Assembly: GCF_022832385.1 (NCBI RefSeq)
Contig: NZ_JALHLE010000016.1
Location: forward strand, 62,001 to 126,000
Direction: 5' to 3'
DNA from: Novosphingobium album (ex Hu et al. 2023)
Lineage (GTDB): Bacteria > Pseudomonadota > Alphaproteobacteria > Sphingomonadales > Sphingomonadaceae
DNA: 64,000 nucleotides
The translations under genes and the position numbers were made by a program. A model generated the notes under the pieces. The model had not been told where the DNA came from. It saw nothing but the letters and a program-made list of their open reading frames with translations, and did no database searches. Of the stretch, positions 1 through 8,847 are shown piece after piece. Within the stretch, counting starts at the first letter, position 1; each line of letters opens with the position of its first letter.

Positions 1-1121
1 TACCCGCGCGAATCCCCTTTGGTGAGGAAGTAACCCAGTTCGGCATAGCCGCCGCGGAACGTGACGGCAGGCAGCCCGGTGCGGCCGGCACGCAGCGCAT
101 GGACCTCGGCCGCGCCATGCCAGCGCCCGGCGATACCCGCCAGTTCGAGGCCGTAATGCACTTCCTGATCCACCTGCATTGAGGGCGTTCCGATCAGGCG
201 CGTATTGGTGGAATGCGCATAGGGGCGCTGGCGGTACCGCGTCGTCCCGTCGGCGAGGCGGCCCATCCGGCGCCAGTGGGCCGATGCGCCGAAATGCAAC
301 TGGATGTCATCCACCTTCGGCGCGTAGACGAGGCGCCCGTCGATTCCGTAGCTGTTGTTCTCGTCGCCGCCGGAGGTTCCATCGCTGTCATTGGCAAGTG
401 CGCCGATGTCGTCCGTGAAGATGCCCAGCTGGGCGAGCATGGCGCCGCGCTGATATTGCGCTGAAAGCCCAAGCCGGCGCTCGAAGCCGAAGGCATCGGT
501 GAATGCGGCACGCTCCATCACGCTGCCGGTGGTGTCGCCGGTCAGTTCGTCGAGCGACTGGAAGGAGTTGTGGTTGCCTAGCGTGACCAGCCACCCGGCC
601 CTGTCATAGGTCACGAAAGTGTCGACGAGATCGACGGTATTGTCGGAAAGTTCCAGTTCCAGCTTGTAGCCGAAGCCTGCTCCAAGGCTGCCTTCGCCGC
701 CCAGACGGATGCGGCGCATCTCGTTCGAGAAGCCGAGGCCTTCGTCGGCGAGGGCCTTCGGGGCGGAAACGTAGTTGGCATCGGCCTGGATGCGGCCCTT
801 CACCTTGAAAGCCTTGTCACCTTCGGTGAAGCGGGGAGAACCTTTCCAGCCGATCTTTGTTTCCGGCTGCGGTGCAGCAGCAGCAGCAGCAGCTGGCGGG
901 GCGGGAGCCGGCTGAGATGCGGCGGCTGCAACAGGAGGTGGCGTTCCAGTGTTGTCAGGCGCCAGGCCGAGGGTGCGCTCGAGACGTGCCAGCCGCGCAC
1001 GAAGCTCTCGTATCTCGGCGCGCATGGCCTCTGCTTCCGCATCCGGCACGCTTTGCGCAAGTGCCGGGACCGGTTGCAGCAGCGCTGCGGCAACGGCTGT
1101 TCCGGAAAGGGTTCGGTACAT
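1..1121 (-). CDS. Phosphate-selective porin (OprP/OprO family), C-terminus cut by window edge
   Basis: Outer-membrane porin of the phosphate/polyphosphate-selective O/P family, which takes up anionic phosphate into the periplasm. The reading frame is open from an ATG at 1121 to the window edge (373 codons seen). The protein starts with a signal peptide (MYRTLSGTAVAAALLQ, then PALA-Q), a short coiled-coil stretch rich in Arg/Glu (residues about 28-48), an Ala/Pro linker, then beta-barrel sequence. It shares blocks with the neighbouring porin at 1456-2859, such as ERAAFTDAFGFERRLGL against ERNSFSQAFGFERRVGL, so the two are paralogues. It is divergent from that porin and has its own upstream 11-bp direct-repeat array. 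The family call is firm; the substrate is inferred from family and context. Confidence 0.88.
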   Translation of the reverse strand, partial: MYRTLSGTAVAAALLQPVPALAQSVPDAEAEAMRAEIRELRARLARLERTLGLAPDNTGTPPPVAAAASQPAPAPPAAAAAAAPQPETKIGWKGSPRFTEGDKAFKVKGRIQADANYVSAPKALADEGLGFSNEMRRIRLGGEGSLGAGFGYKLELELSDNTVDLVDTFVTYDRAGWLVTLGNHNSFQSLDELTGDTTGSVMERAAFTDAFGFERRLGLSAQYQRGAMLAQLGIFTDDIGALANDSDGTSGGDENNSYGIDGRLVYAPKVDDIQLHFGASAHWRRMGRLADGTTRYRQRPYAHSTNTRLIGTPSMQVDQEVHYGLELAGIAGRWHGAAEVHALRAGRTGLPAVTFRGGYAELGYFLTKGDSRG

Positions 1122-1165
1122 GAAAATGACTCCGCAATCTGGCGTTGAGCTCAAGAGCGGCGCGG

Positions 1166-1198
1166 CGAATATGTCGGTTGAATGACGGAAAAAAGACA
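1166..1198 (-). promoter_or_regulatory. Candidate Pho box upstream of the minus-strand porin
   Basis: Read on the minus strand there are three consecutive 11-bp units with cores TGTCTT, CGTCAT and CGACAT, each followed by an AT-rich spacer. The array ends 45 bp before the porin start. Tandem 11-bp units of this kind are the PhoB binding architecture. The match is weaker than those upstream of pstS and the regulator at 16674. Confidence 0.55.
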
Positions 1199-1380
1199 GT
1201 CGTCGCGGCGGGGCCGTCCGGGACTGCCCGGGAGGGGCAAATATGGCGCTCAGGGGACTCCCTGATAGCGTCATAGTCACCGGCTACAGACATTATACGT
1301 TACCTGGGAGACAACCTTTGTTGTACTGGGGTAGGACGAAACTGACGTATTTCTGCCGTTCTTTGGCGCCAGAAACACTA

Positions 1381-1424
1381 CGTCACAAAAGCGTAACATC
1401 ATGGTCATAGAGGCGTCGCCGTTG
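1381..1424 (+). promoter_or_regulatory. Candidate Pho box upstream of the plus-strand porin
   Basis: Four 11-bp units in direct repeat start at 1381, 1392, 1403 and 1414, with cores CGTCAC, CGTAAC, GGTCAT and CGTCGC (the last is weak). The array ends about 30 bp before the GTG start of the porin at 1456, a distance similar to that upstream of pstS. This fits PhoB-activated promoters in which the box replaces the -35 element. Confidence 0.65.
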
Positions 1425-1455
1425 TGTAACTGAACGTTCACGAAAGGACCTGGAC

Positions 1456-2859
1456 GTGAAAAATATTTTGGGGCCGTCAGCACTGGCTGTCGTAGTTTCG
1501 CTTGGCTGGGCCCTGCCGACACCGGCAAGCGCTGCCGATACCGCTTCGATCCAGCAGGAACTCGCAGCGATGCGCGCCCAGATGCAGGCGATGGCGCAGC
1601 GAATCGATTCGCTTGAGGACGAACTGGCAGCGGCGAAGGCCGAAGCCGCCTCTGCCACGCAGGTCGCCGAAAATGCGACGCAGGCCGCCGTTGCGGCCAA
1701 GGCCGCTGCTGAAAAGCCTTCTCCGGTGAAGATTGCGTTCAAGGGGGCTCCGCAGATCAGCACGGACGATGGCTGGAGCTTCAAGCCGCGCGGCCGCATG
1801 CAGCTGGACATCGGCGGTGTGGACGGGCCCTCGGGCCTGACCTCCAGCCAGCAGGCGCACCTTGGCACCAGCGCCGAGTTCCGCCGAATCTACCTGGGCT
1901 TCGATGGCTCGATGCCGGGCGGCTTCGGCTACCGCGTGGAGATCAACGTCGCCAACTCCGACGTGTCGATCAACGACATGTACATGACCTACAAGGCCAG
2001 CCGGAACGTCAACCTGACGCTGGGCAACCAGAAGCCCAACTGGGGTCTGGAGGAAATGACCTCCGACCTGTTCACCAGCTTCATGGAGCGCAACAGTTTC
2101 TCGCAGGCGTTCGGTTTCGAGCGCCGCGTCGGCCTGAACGCCGAATACAACGGCAAGGGCGTTGTGGCGCAACTGGGCGTCTTTACCGACGATCCCAACA
2201 CGCTGGGCAGCGATACCTACAAGTCGTGGAGCGTCGATGGCCGTTTGGTCGCGATGCCCAAGGTCGCGGGCGGCACGCTGCATCTGGGCGGCTCGGCGCA
2301 CTTCCGCAAGCTCAACGACGCGATCCCTACGGTCACCTATCAGGCGCGCCCGTTCCTGCACACGACCGATCTGCGTTTCGTCAAGGCGGGCATCACCGAT
2401 GCGACGGAAGAGCGCGGTCTCGGGCTTGAGGCGGCCTATATCAACGGCCGTTTCCACGCGACGGCGGAAAGCTTCTGGCAGACCGTCCGCCGCACCGGGT
2501 TCAAGGACCCGACCTTCAATGGCGGCTATGCGGAAGTTGGCTACATGCTGACCGATGACACGACCGCCTACAAGAACGGCACCTATGACCGCATCAAGCC
2601 CAGGCATGGCCTGGACAAGGGCGGCATGGGCGCGATCCAGGTGAATGCCCGCTACGACTGGCTGGACCTGACCGACGCCGGCATCCTGGGCGGCCACCAG
2701 CAGACCGCGGGCATTTCTGCGCTGTGGGTGCCGACCGACTACGTTCGTTTCATCCTCAACTATGGCCATGTCTGGGTGAAGGACGCACCCGTCACCGCCG
2801 ATGGCGATGCCAGCTACGGCGCCGATGCCCTGGGCATGCGCGCGCAATTCGACTTCTGA
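1456..2859 (+). CDS. Phosphate-selective porin O/P family protein
   Basis: Full-length 467-residue outer-membrane porin of the OprP/OprO family. An N-terminal signal peptide (about residues 1-27, ending PASAA-D) is followed by a coiled coil (about 30-85, with QMQAMAQRIDSLEDELAAAK) thought in this family to help trimerise, then a beta barrel ending in the aromatic residue of RAQFDF, as expected for BAM-assembled barrels. The start is a GTG at 1456 with AAGGA about 8 nt upstream; no better in-frame start is present. It is divergent from the paralogous porin at 1-1121 and sits just ahead of the pst operon behind its own Pho-box-like array. It is probably induced by phosphate limitation. Confidence 0.92.
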   Translation: MKNILGPSALAVVVSLGWALPTPASAADTASIQQELAAMRAQMQAMAQRIDSLEDELAAAKAEAASATQVAENATQAAVAAKAAAEKPSPVKIAFKGAPQISTDDGWSFKPRGRMQLDIGGVDGPSGLTSSQQAHLGTSAEFRRIYLGFDGSMPGGFGYRVEINVANSDVSINDMYMTYKASRNVNLTLGNQKPNWGLEEMTSDLFTSFMERNSFSQAFGFERRVGLNAEYNGKGVVAQLGVFTDDPNTLGSDTYKSWSVDGRLVAMPKVAGGTLHLGGSAHFRKLNDAIPTVTYQARPFLHTTDLRFVKAGITDATEERGLGLEAAYINGRFHATAESFWQTVRRTGFKDPTFNGGYAEVGYMLTDDTTAYKNGTYDRIKPRHGLDKGGMGAIQVNARYDWLDLTDAGILGGHQQTAGISALWVPTDYVRFILNYGHVWVKDAPVTADGDASYGADALGMRAQFDF

Positions 2860-2869
2860 TCCCATTGCG

Positions 2870-2898
2870 GCGCGGCCAGGGCATCGCCTCGGCCGCGC
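2870..2898 (+). terminator. Stem-loop after the porin gene, possible terminator
   Basis: Arms GCGCGGCC and GGCCGCGC form a perfect 8-bp stem starting 11 nt after the porin stop codon. No U-run follows, so it may only protect the 3' end of the mRNA or act together with Rho. Confidence 0.4.
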
Positions 2899-3035
2899 TT
2901 GCAACCCGGCAACCCTGCGCCTAGAGCAAGCCAACCTTGCGATCGCGAATCCCGTGGGGATTCCCTGTCGCGGAATGACGCAGGAATTGGCCGAAAACCC
3001 AGCATTTTTCAGCAAATTTCAGGAATGGCACACAA

Positions 3036-3068
3036 TGTCACTTCTTGGTCATAGAAGTGTCATTGTAT
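3036..3068 (+). promoter_or_regulatory. Pho box upstream of pstS
   Basis: Three consecutive 11-bp direct-repeat units start at 3036, 3047 and 3058, with cores TGTCAC, GGTCAT and TGTCAT and AT-rich spacers. This is close to the classical PhoB box. It ends 43 bp before the pstS start codon, directly ahead of the phosphate transport operon, which is the expected place for PhoB autoregulation. Confidence 0.85.
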
Positions 3069-3110
3069 CCCAATAGGGGCGTTCCAGAATTAAGCCCAAG
3101 GGGTAAGTCT

Positions 3111-4154
3111 ATGCGTTCGACCAACACCATCATCTTTGCTGCCGTTTCCGTGCTTGCGCTTAGCGCTTGTGGCGGGTCGGGCGGTTCCGCTTCCGGCGCG
3201 CGCGATTACGTGACCGCCGTCGGCTCCTCGACCGTCTATCCGTTCGCGACCGCGGTCGCCGAGACCTTCGCCAAGGAAGGCCACAAGTCCCCCGTGATCG
3301 AATCGACCGGCACGGGTGCGGGCATGAAGCTGTTCTGCGCCGGCGTTGGCGCCCAGCACCCCGACATCGAAGACGCCTCGCGCCGCATGAAGAAGTCGGA
3401 ATACGAACTCTGCCAGAAGAATGGCGTGACCGAGGTCGTCGAGGTCCAGGTCGGCATCGACGGCATCGCTTTCGCGGAAGACAAGAAGGGCCCCGGCTTC
3501 GAGCTGACTCCCACCGACATCTACAAGGCGCTGGCCGCCAATCCGTTCGGCAAGCCCAATACCTCCAAGACCTGGAAGGATGTGAATCCGTCGCTGCCGG
3601 CAGAACCGATCCTGGTCTATGGCCCGCCGTCGACCTCGGGCACGCGTGACGCGCTCAAGGAGCTCATCATGGAAGCGGGCTGCAAGAGCGATCCGGCCAT
3701 GGACAAGCTCAAGGATGCCGACAAGGACAAGTACGAGGCGACCTGCCACGACATCCGTGAAGACGGCCCCTATGTCGATGCCGGCGAGAACGACAACCTG
3801 ATCGTTCAGAAGCTGTCGCAGAACCCCAAGGCGATCGGCATCTTTGGCTATTCCTATCTTGAAGAGAACATCAACACGCTGAACGGCATCGCGCTTTCGG
3901 GCGTGAAACCGACCTACGACGCCATCGCCGACTTCAGCTATCCGGGCGCGCGTCCGCTCTACATCTACATCAAGAAGCAGCATCTTGGCCCGATCAAGGA
4001 CCTCAAGGCCTATGCCGATGCATGGACCAAGGCATGGGGCCCCGACGGCTACCTCAAGCCCAAGGGCATGATCGTCGCCACCGACGATGTGCGCCAGAAG
4101 AATGCTGAAATCATCGCCAACATGACGCCGCTCGACCCGAGCGTGCTGAAGTAA
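3111..4154 (+). CDS. pstS: Phosphate ABC transporter substrate-binding lipoprotein PstS
   Basis: Periplasmic phosphate-binding protein of the high-affinity Pst transporter, 347 residues. The start at 3111 is chosen because it follows AAGGGG and begins a lipoprotein signal (MRSTNTIIF, lipobox LSAC). An upstream in-frame extension to 3045 would run through the Pho box. Phosphate-contact segments of the family are present: GSSTVYPF, ESTGTGAGMK and PSTSGTRDAL. First gene of pstS-pstC-pstA-pstB-phoU-phoB, with 44 bp to pstC. The lipobox suggests that it is tethered to a membrane rather than free in the periplasm. Confidence 0.95.
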   Translation: MRSTNTIIFAAVSVLALSACGGSGGSASGARDYVTAVGSSTVYPFATAVAETFAKEGHKSPVIESTGTGAGMKLFCAGVGAQHPDIEDASRRMKKSEYELCQKNGVTEVVEVQVGIDGIAFAEDKKGPGFELTPTDIYKALAANPFGKPNTSKTWKDVNPSLPAEPILVYGPPSTSGTRDALKELIMEAGCKSDPAMDKLKDADKDKYEATCHDIREDGPYVDAGENDNLIVQKLSQNPKAIGIFGYSYLEENINTLNGIALSGVKPTYDAIADFSYPGARPLYIYIKKQHLGPIKDLKAYADAWTKAWGPDGYLKPKGMIVATDDVRQKNAEIIANMTPLDPSVLK

Positions 4155-4198
4155 GGCCGGGACGCAAGACAAGGTAACAAGGGGCAGCACGGCCAGTT

Positions 4199-5572
4199 AT
4201 GATTCTTACAGGAGTACTCCTGGCCGTGATCGGCCTGGGCTTCGTCGGCTGGTTTGCCGCGCGGGGCCGGGCCCGGTTGCTCTATACTGGCCGGGGATCG
4301 ATGCATTCGATGCCCGGCTATCATGGCTGGCACATGGCGCTGTGGATTCTTGTCCCGGCGCTGCTGGCCTGGGCGGCATGGTCGGCGATCATGCCGGGCC
4401 TGGTGGACGGGGCGGTACTGGCCGATCCCATAGCCGCGCAGCTTCCCGATGGGGACATGCACCGGGCCTCGATCCTCGCTGACGCCCGCAACATGGCTGC
4501 CAATCCCGACGCCGTGGCGTTCGATCCGCTGGCGCAGGAACTGGCCGTGCCGATGCGGGCCGCGCAATCACGCTTCGGCATGATCGGCGGCATTCTGGTC
4601 CTGATCGTGGCACTGGCCGGCGGCGGCTATGGCTTTACCCGCGTTCGTGCCGGCTTTCCGGCGCGCACCCATGTCGAGCGCGCGGTGCTGGCGCTACTGC
4701 TGATCGCCTCACTGATGGCGATCCTGACGACGTTCGGCATCGTCGCCTCGCTGCTGTTCGAAGCCGGGCTGTTCTTCAAGGACGTCTCGCCGATCGCGTT
4801 TCTCACCGGCACCCACTGGGCACCGGGCAATGCGCGCGGCGTCGATATCGACGGTAACTTCGGCGCGGTCCCGCTGTTCTGGGGCACGATCTACATTGGC
4901 GCGATCATCGCCATGCTGGTGGCGATTCCGCTTGGCCTGATGAGCGCGATCTACCTCACGCAATATGCGTCCAGTTCGATCCGCAAGTGGGTCAAGCCGA
5001 TCCTCGAGATCCTCGCGGGCATCCCCACCGTGGTCTACGGCTACTTCGCCGCGCTGACGGTGGCCCCGCTGATCCGCGACACCGCGGCCTCGCTCGGTGT
5101 CGCCAACCCCTCGACCGAAAGCGCGCTGGCCGCGGGCCTCGTCATGGGCGTGATGATCATTCCCTTCGTCTCCTCGATGGCAGACGACGCGCTCGCCGCC
5201 GTCCCGCGCGCGATGAGCGACGGTTCGCTGGCGCTGGGCGCGACCCGGTCGGAAACGATCAAGAAGGTGCTGCTGCCCGCCGCGCTGCCCGGCATCGTCG
5301 CGGGTGTGATGCTGGCAATCAGCCGTGCCATCGGCGAGACCATGATCGTGGTCATGGCCGCGGGCGCTGCGGCGCGTCTTTCCGCCAACCCGCTCGCATC
5401 GATGACGACGGTGACCTACCAGATCGTCCAGATGCTGACCGGTGACCAGGAGTTCAACAGCCCCAAGACGCTGTCCGCCTTCGCGCTGGGTCTGGTGCTC
5501 TTCGTCGTCACCCTGATCCTCAACATCATCGCCCTGCGCGTCGTGAAACGGTTCCGCGAAGCTTATGAGTAA
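4199..5572 (+). CDS. pstC: Phosphate ABC transporter permease PstC, long alphaproteobacterial form
   Basis: Inner-membrane permease subunit of PstSCAB, 457 residues, against about 300-320 for the E. coli protein. The extra N-terminal region (residues 1 to about 150) carries three hydrophobic segments (about 1-22, 40-62 and 125-145). The standard permease domain begins near residue 165. The EAA-type cytoplasmic loop that docks on PstB is visible as GATRSETIKKVLLPAALPGI. The stop codon overlaps the pstA start by 8 bp, which indicates translational coupling. Confidence 0.94.
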   Translation: MILTGVLLAVIGLGFVGWFAARGRARLLYTGRGSMHSMPGYHGWHMALWILVPALLAWAAWSAIMPGLVDGAVLADPIAAQLPDGDMHRASILADARNMAANPDAVAFDPLAQELAVPMRAAQSRFGMIGGILVLIVALAGGGYGFTRVRAGFPARTHVERAVLALLLIASLMAILTTFGIVASLLFEAGLFFKDVSPIAFLTGTHWAPGNARGVDIDGNFGAVPLFWGTIYIGAIIAMLVAIPLGLMSAIYLTQYASSSIRKWVKPILEILAGIPTVVYGYFAALTVAPLIRDTAASLGVANPSTESALAAGLVMGVMIIPFVSSMADDALAAVPRAMSDGSLALGATRSETIKKVLLPAALPGIVAGVMLAISRAIGETMIVVMAAGAAARLSANPLASMTTVTYQIVQMLTGDQEFNSPKTLSAFALGLVLFVVTLILNIIALRVVKRFREAYE

Positions 5573-6452
5573 CTCCACTTTCAACTCGCCGGAGTTCAAC
5601 AAGCGGCTGGCCCGGCGCCACGCGGCAGAGCGCCGCTTCAAGCTGATCGGGCTTGGTGCCATCGTGATCAGCCTCGCCTTCCTGGCGCTGCTGCTGTTCA
5701 TCATGATGCGCAACGGCCTGGGTGGCCTGAACTGGGATTTCCTCTCGGGTTCGGACTCCACTGATCCGCATGTCGCGGGCATCTGGGGCGCGGCCAAGGG
5801 CTCGATCCTGACGATGCTGGTGACGCTGCTGCTCTCGTTCCCGATGGGCGTGCTCGCTGCGATCTACCTTGAGGAATTCGCGCCGCGTTCGCGCTGGATC
5901 GAGCTGGTCGAAGTCTCGATCAACAACCTGGCCGCGGTGCCTTCGATCATCTTCGGCCTGCTGGGTCTTGCCGTCTTCATCAACACGCTGGGCATGCCGC
6001 GCTCCTCGCCGCTGGTCGGCGGCCTCACGCTGGCACTGATGACGATGCCGGTGATCGTCATTTCAGGCCGCAACGCGATCAAGGCGGTGCCGCCCTCGAT
6101 CCGCGACGCCGCGCTGGCGGTGGGCGCGTCCAAGGTGCAGGCGGTGTTCCACCACGTGCTGCCGCTCGCGCTGCCGGGCATCCTCACTGGCACTATCATC
6201 GGCATGGCCCGCGCACTGGGTGAAACCGCGCCGCTGCTGATGATCGGCATGCGTGCCTTCATCGTCACGCCTCCGGACGGGATCACAGCTCCCTCCAGCG
6301 TGCTGCCGATGCAGATCTTCCTGTGGTCTGACGAAATCGACAAGGCTTTCGTCCAGAACACTTCCGCCGCCATCATCGTCCTGCTGGTCTTCCTGCTGGT
6401 GATGAATGGCCTCGCGATCTACCTTCGAAACAAGTTCGAAGTGCGCTGGTAG
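5565..6452 (+). CDS. pstA: Phosphate ABC transporter permease PstA
   Basis: Second permease subunit of the Pst importer, 295 residues with about six hydrophobic segments. The EAA-like loop reads [20 protein letters not shown]. It starts inside the end of pstC and is followed after 4 bp by pstB. Its length is typical of the family. Confidence 0.94.
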   Translation: MSNSTFNSPEFNKRLARRHAAERRFKLIGLGAIVISLAFLALLLFIMMRNGLGGLNWDFLSGSDSTDPHVAGIWGAAKGSILTMLVTLLLSFPMGVLAAIYLEEFAPRSRWIELVEVSINNLAAVPSIIFGLLGLAVFINTLGMPRSSPLVGGLTLALMTMPVIVISGRNAIKAVPPSIRDAALAVGASKVQAVFHHVLPLALPGILTGTIIGMARALGETAPLLMIGMRAFIVTPPDGITAPSSVLPMQIFLWSDEIDKAFVQNTSAAIIVLLVFLLVMNGLAIYLRNKFEVRW

Positions 6453-6456
6453 GGAC

Positions 6457-7218
6457 ATGAACGAAACCAAGCTTATCGCCCGCAACGTCGACGTTTTCTA
6501 TGGCCCCAAGAAGGCCATCGACAATGTTTCGATCGATATCGACAACGGCATCGTCACGGCCTTCATCGGCCCGTCGGGCTGCGGCAAGTCGACCTTCCTG
6601 CGTTCCTTGAACCGCATGAACGACACGATCGCCGGTGCCCGCGTGACCGGCGAGATCCTGCTCGACGGCGAAAATATCTATGCGCCCACCATGGACCCGG
6701 TCGCCCTGCGTGCGCGCGTCGGCATGGTGTTCCAGAAGCCGAACCCGTTTCCGAAGTCGATCTACGAGAACATCGCCTATGGCCCGCGCATCCACGGCCT
6801 GGCGAACTCGAAGGCCGAGATGGACGCGGTGATCGAAAGCTCGCTGACCAAGGCGGGCCTTTGGGACGAGGTTAAGGACCGCCTGACCGACGCCGGCACT
6901 GCGCTTTCGGGCGGCCAGCAGCAGCGCCTGTGCATTGCCCGCGCGATTGCCGTCAGCCCCGAAGTGATCCTGATGGACGAGCCCTGTTCGGCGCTCGATC
7001 CCATCGCGACCGCCAAGATCGAGGAACTGATCGACGAGCTGAAGGAAAACTACGCGATCGTCATCGTTACCCACTCGATGCAGCAGGCCGCCCGCGTGTC
7101 GCAGCGCACGGCCTTTTTCCACCTTGGCAACCTCGTGGAGTATGGTGAGACCAGCGAAATCTTCACCAATCCGCGCGAAGAAAAGACCAAGGACTACATT
7201 ACCGGCCGCTACGGCTGA
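6457..7218 (+). CDS. pstB: Phosphate ABC transporter ATP-binding protein PstB
   Basis: ATPase that drives phosphate import through PstCA, 253 residues. Walker A is GPSGCGKS, the ABC signature is LSGGQQQR, and Walker B with the catalytic Glu is ILMDEP, followed by an H-loop His in VTHSMQ. The start at 6457 ([10 protein letters not shown]) follows AGGG, and an upstream in-frame extension would run back through pstA. It lies between pstA and phoU in the operon. Confidence 0.96.
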   Translation: MNETKLIARNVDVFYGPKKAIDNVSIDIDNGIVTAFIGPSGCGKSTFLRSLNRMNDTIAGARVTGEILLDGENIYAPTMDPVALRARVGMVFQKPNPFPKSIYENIAYGPRIHGLANSKAEMDAVIESSLTKAGLWDEVKDRLTDAGTALSGGQQQRLCIARAIAVSPEVILMDEPCSALDPIATAKIEELIDELKENYAIVIVTHSMQQAARVSQRTAFFHLGNLVEYGETSEIFTNPREEKTKDYITGRYG

Positions 7219-7231
7219 GAAGGAACACGCC

Positions 7232-7927
7232 ATGGTAGATCATACCGTCAAGGCATTCGATTCAGAGATCGGCCAGCTTCGCGGCCTCGTCGCCGAAATG
7301 GGCGGGCTGGCCGAAGTCGCCATCCGCGATGCCATCACTGCGCTCGTCCAGCATGACGAGGACCTTGCCAGGCAGGTGGTCGCCGCCGATGCACGGCTCG
7401 ATGCGCTGGAAGCAGAAGTGGACCGTCTTGCCGTCCGCACCATCGCCCTGCGCGCGCCGATGGCCGACGATCTGCGCGACGTAATCGCCGCGCTCAAGAT
7501 CTCCGGCGTGGTCGAGCGTATCGGCGACTACGCCAAGAACATCGCCAAGCGCGTCTCGGCACTCGAGGGCCGCTACAAGATCGAGCCGGTCACGCTGGTG
7601 CCGACGATGGCCGAGATCGCCGAGAGCATGGTGCGCGATGTCCTCAACGCCTATGGCTCGCGCGATGCGACGCTGGCGGTAGAGGTGATCCGCCGCGACC
7701 AGAAGCTGGACCAGTTCTACAACACGCTGTTCCGCTCGCTGGTGACCCACATGATGGAGAACCCGGCGACGATCACCAGCGCCGCCCAGTTGCTCTTCAT
7801 CGCCCGCAACCTGGAACGCATCGGCGACCACGCGACCAACGTCGCCGAGATGGTCTACTATGCCGCCACGGGCGAATACTGCACCGAGCGCGACAGCCAG
7901 ACCGATGATACGGGATTGAGCGCATGA
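7232..7927 (+). CDS. phoU: Phosphate signalling protein PhoU
   Basis: All-alpha regulator that links the Pst transporter to the PhoR/PhoB two-component system and represses the Pho response when phosphate is plentiful. It has 231 residues, typical of the family, made of two repeated three-helix units. The metal-binding type segments are visible as ERIGDYAKNIAKR and ERIGDHATNVAEM. The ATG at 7232 follows AAGGA; the longer frame back to 7124 overlaps pstB and is unlikely. The last 4 bp overlap phoB (ATGA). Confidence 0.95.
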   Translation: MVDHTVKAFDSEIGQLRGLVAEMGGLAEVAIRDAITALVQHDEDLARQVVAADARLDALEAEVDRLAVRTIALRAPMADDLRDVIAALKISGVVERIGDYAKNIAKRVSALEGRYKIEPVTLVPTMAEIAESMVRDVLNAYGSRDATLAVEVIRRDQKLDQFYNTLFRSLVTHMMENPATITSAAQLLFIARNLERIGDHATNVAEMVYYAATGEYCTERDSQTDDTGLSA

Positions 7928-8610
7928 ACCCGACCGTTCTTGTCGTCGAGGACGACACCGCCCTGTGCGAACTTCTCACCTGGAACCTCAGCGCCGAAGG
8001 CTATGAGGTGCGCTCCACCGCCGACGGCGAAGAAGCCTTGCTGATGGTGCGCGAGCAGACGCCCGACGCCATCGTGCTCGACTGGATGATCGAGCAGGTA
8101 CCCGGCATCGAGGTCTGCCGCCAGCTGCGCAAGGACAAGGAAACCGCGCAGGTTCCGATCATCATGCTGACCGCGCGCGGCGAGGAAGAGGACATGATCC
8201 GCGGCCTCAAGACCGGCGCGGACGACTACGTGACCAAGCCGTTCTCCCCGCGCGAACTGATGGCCCGCATCGAGGCGCTGCTGCGCCGCTCGCGCCCCTC
8301 GCTGGCCGGCTCTGTGCTGCAGTGGGGCGACATCGAACTCGACGCCACCAGCCACCGCGTGCGCCGTGGCGGCGAGCCGCTGCATCTCGGCCCGACCGAG
8401 TTCCGCCTGCTGCGCTACTTCATGGAACGCCCGAACCGCGTCGTCTCGCGTCAGCAGATCCTCGACGGCGTCTGGGGCATGGACTCGGACATCGACGAAC
8501 GCACCGTGGACGTCCACATCCGCCGCCTGCGCAAGGCGATCAACCGCTCAGGCGACACCGACCCCATCCGCACCGTGCGTGCCGCGGGTTACGCGATGGA
8601 CGTGAACTGA
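7924..8610 (+). CDS. phoB: Phosphate regulon response regulator PhoB
   Basis: OmpR-type response regulator, 228 residues. The receiver holds the acid pair E9-D10, phosphoacceptor D53 (VLDWM), T83 (MLTA) and K105 (VTKPF), all intact. The C-terminal winged helix (about 130-226) carries TEFRLLRYF and RTVDVHIRRLRKAI. It overlaps phoU by 4 bp. It should bind the 11-bp repeat arrays found elsewhere in the window. No phoR kinase gene lies beside it or anywhere in the window, so its partner is encoded elsewhere. Confidence 0.95.
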   Translation: MNPTVLVVEDDTALCELLTWNLSAEGYEVRSTADGEEALLMVREQTPDAIVLDWMIEQVPGIEVCRQLRKDKETAQVPIIMLTARGEEEDMIRGLKTGADDYVTKPFSPRELMARIEALLRRSRPSLAGSVLQWGDIELDATSHRVRRGGEPLHLGPTEFRLLRYFMERPNRVVSRQQILDGVWGMDSDIDERTVDVHIRRLRKAINRSGDTDPIRTVRAAGYAMDVN

Positions 8611-8630
8611 GGCGCGCATTGGCCCACGTC

Positions 8631-8744
8631 CGCTCGTCCTGAGCTTGTCGAAGGACACCGGAGCAGCGCTTGTTCGACACCCCCTTCGGGCTGGCTGCTT
8701 GCAGCAGCCGCTCAGGACAGGCTGCGACAAGCTCAGGGTGAGCG
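8631..8744. repeat. REP-like intergenic inverted repeat
   Basis: A 20-base arm at 8631-8650 with core GAGCTTGTCG is mirrored at 8725-8744 with 18 of 20 positions complementary. A smaller hairpin (GCTGC...GCAGC) sits between the arms. Similar palindromes are scattered through sphingomonad intergenic regions (from memory). It lies just after phoB and may end or protect the pst-pho transcript. Confidence 0.6.
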
Positions 8745-8847
8745 GTGAATGGGGCTGTGTACAGCGAGTGCGGTACTGATCGCTCCCGCGCCTTGCCGGG
8801 CAGCCCGGCCGAACTAATGTCGCCCCCACGCAACGTGGGACAGGCGC

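Noticed and set aside
1477-3015. A 512-codon open frame on the minus strand opposite the porin
   Set aside because: The plus-strand frame encodes an obvious porin with signal peptide and terminal Phe. The antisense frame is a composition effect and would read through the Pho box of pstS.
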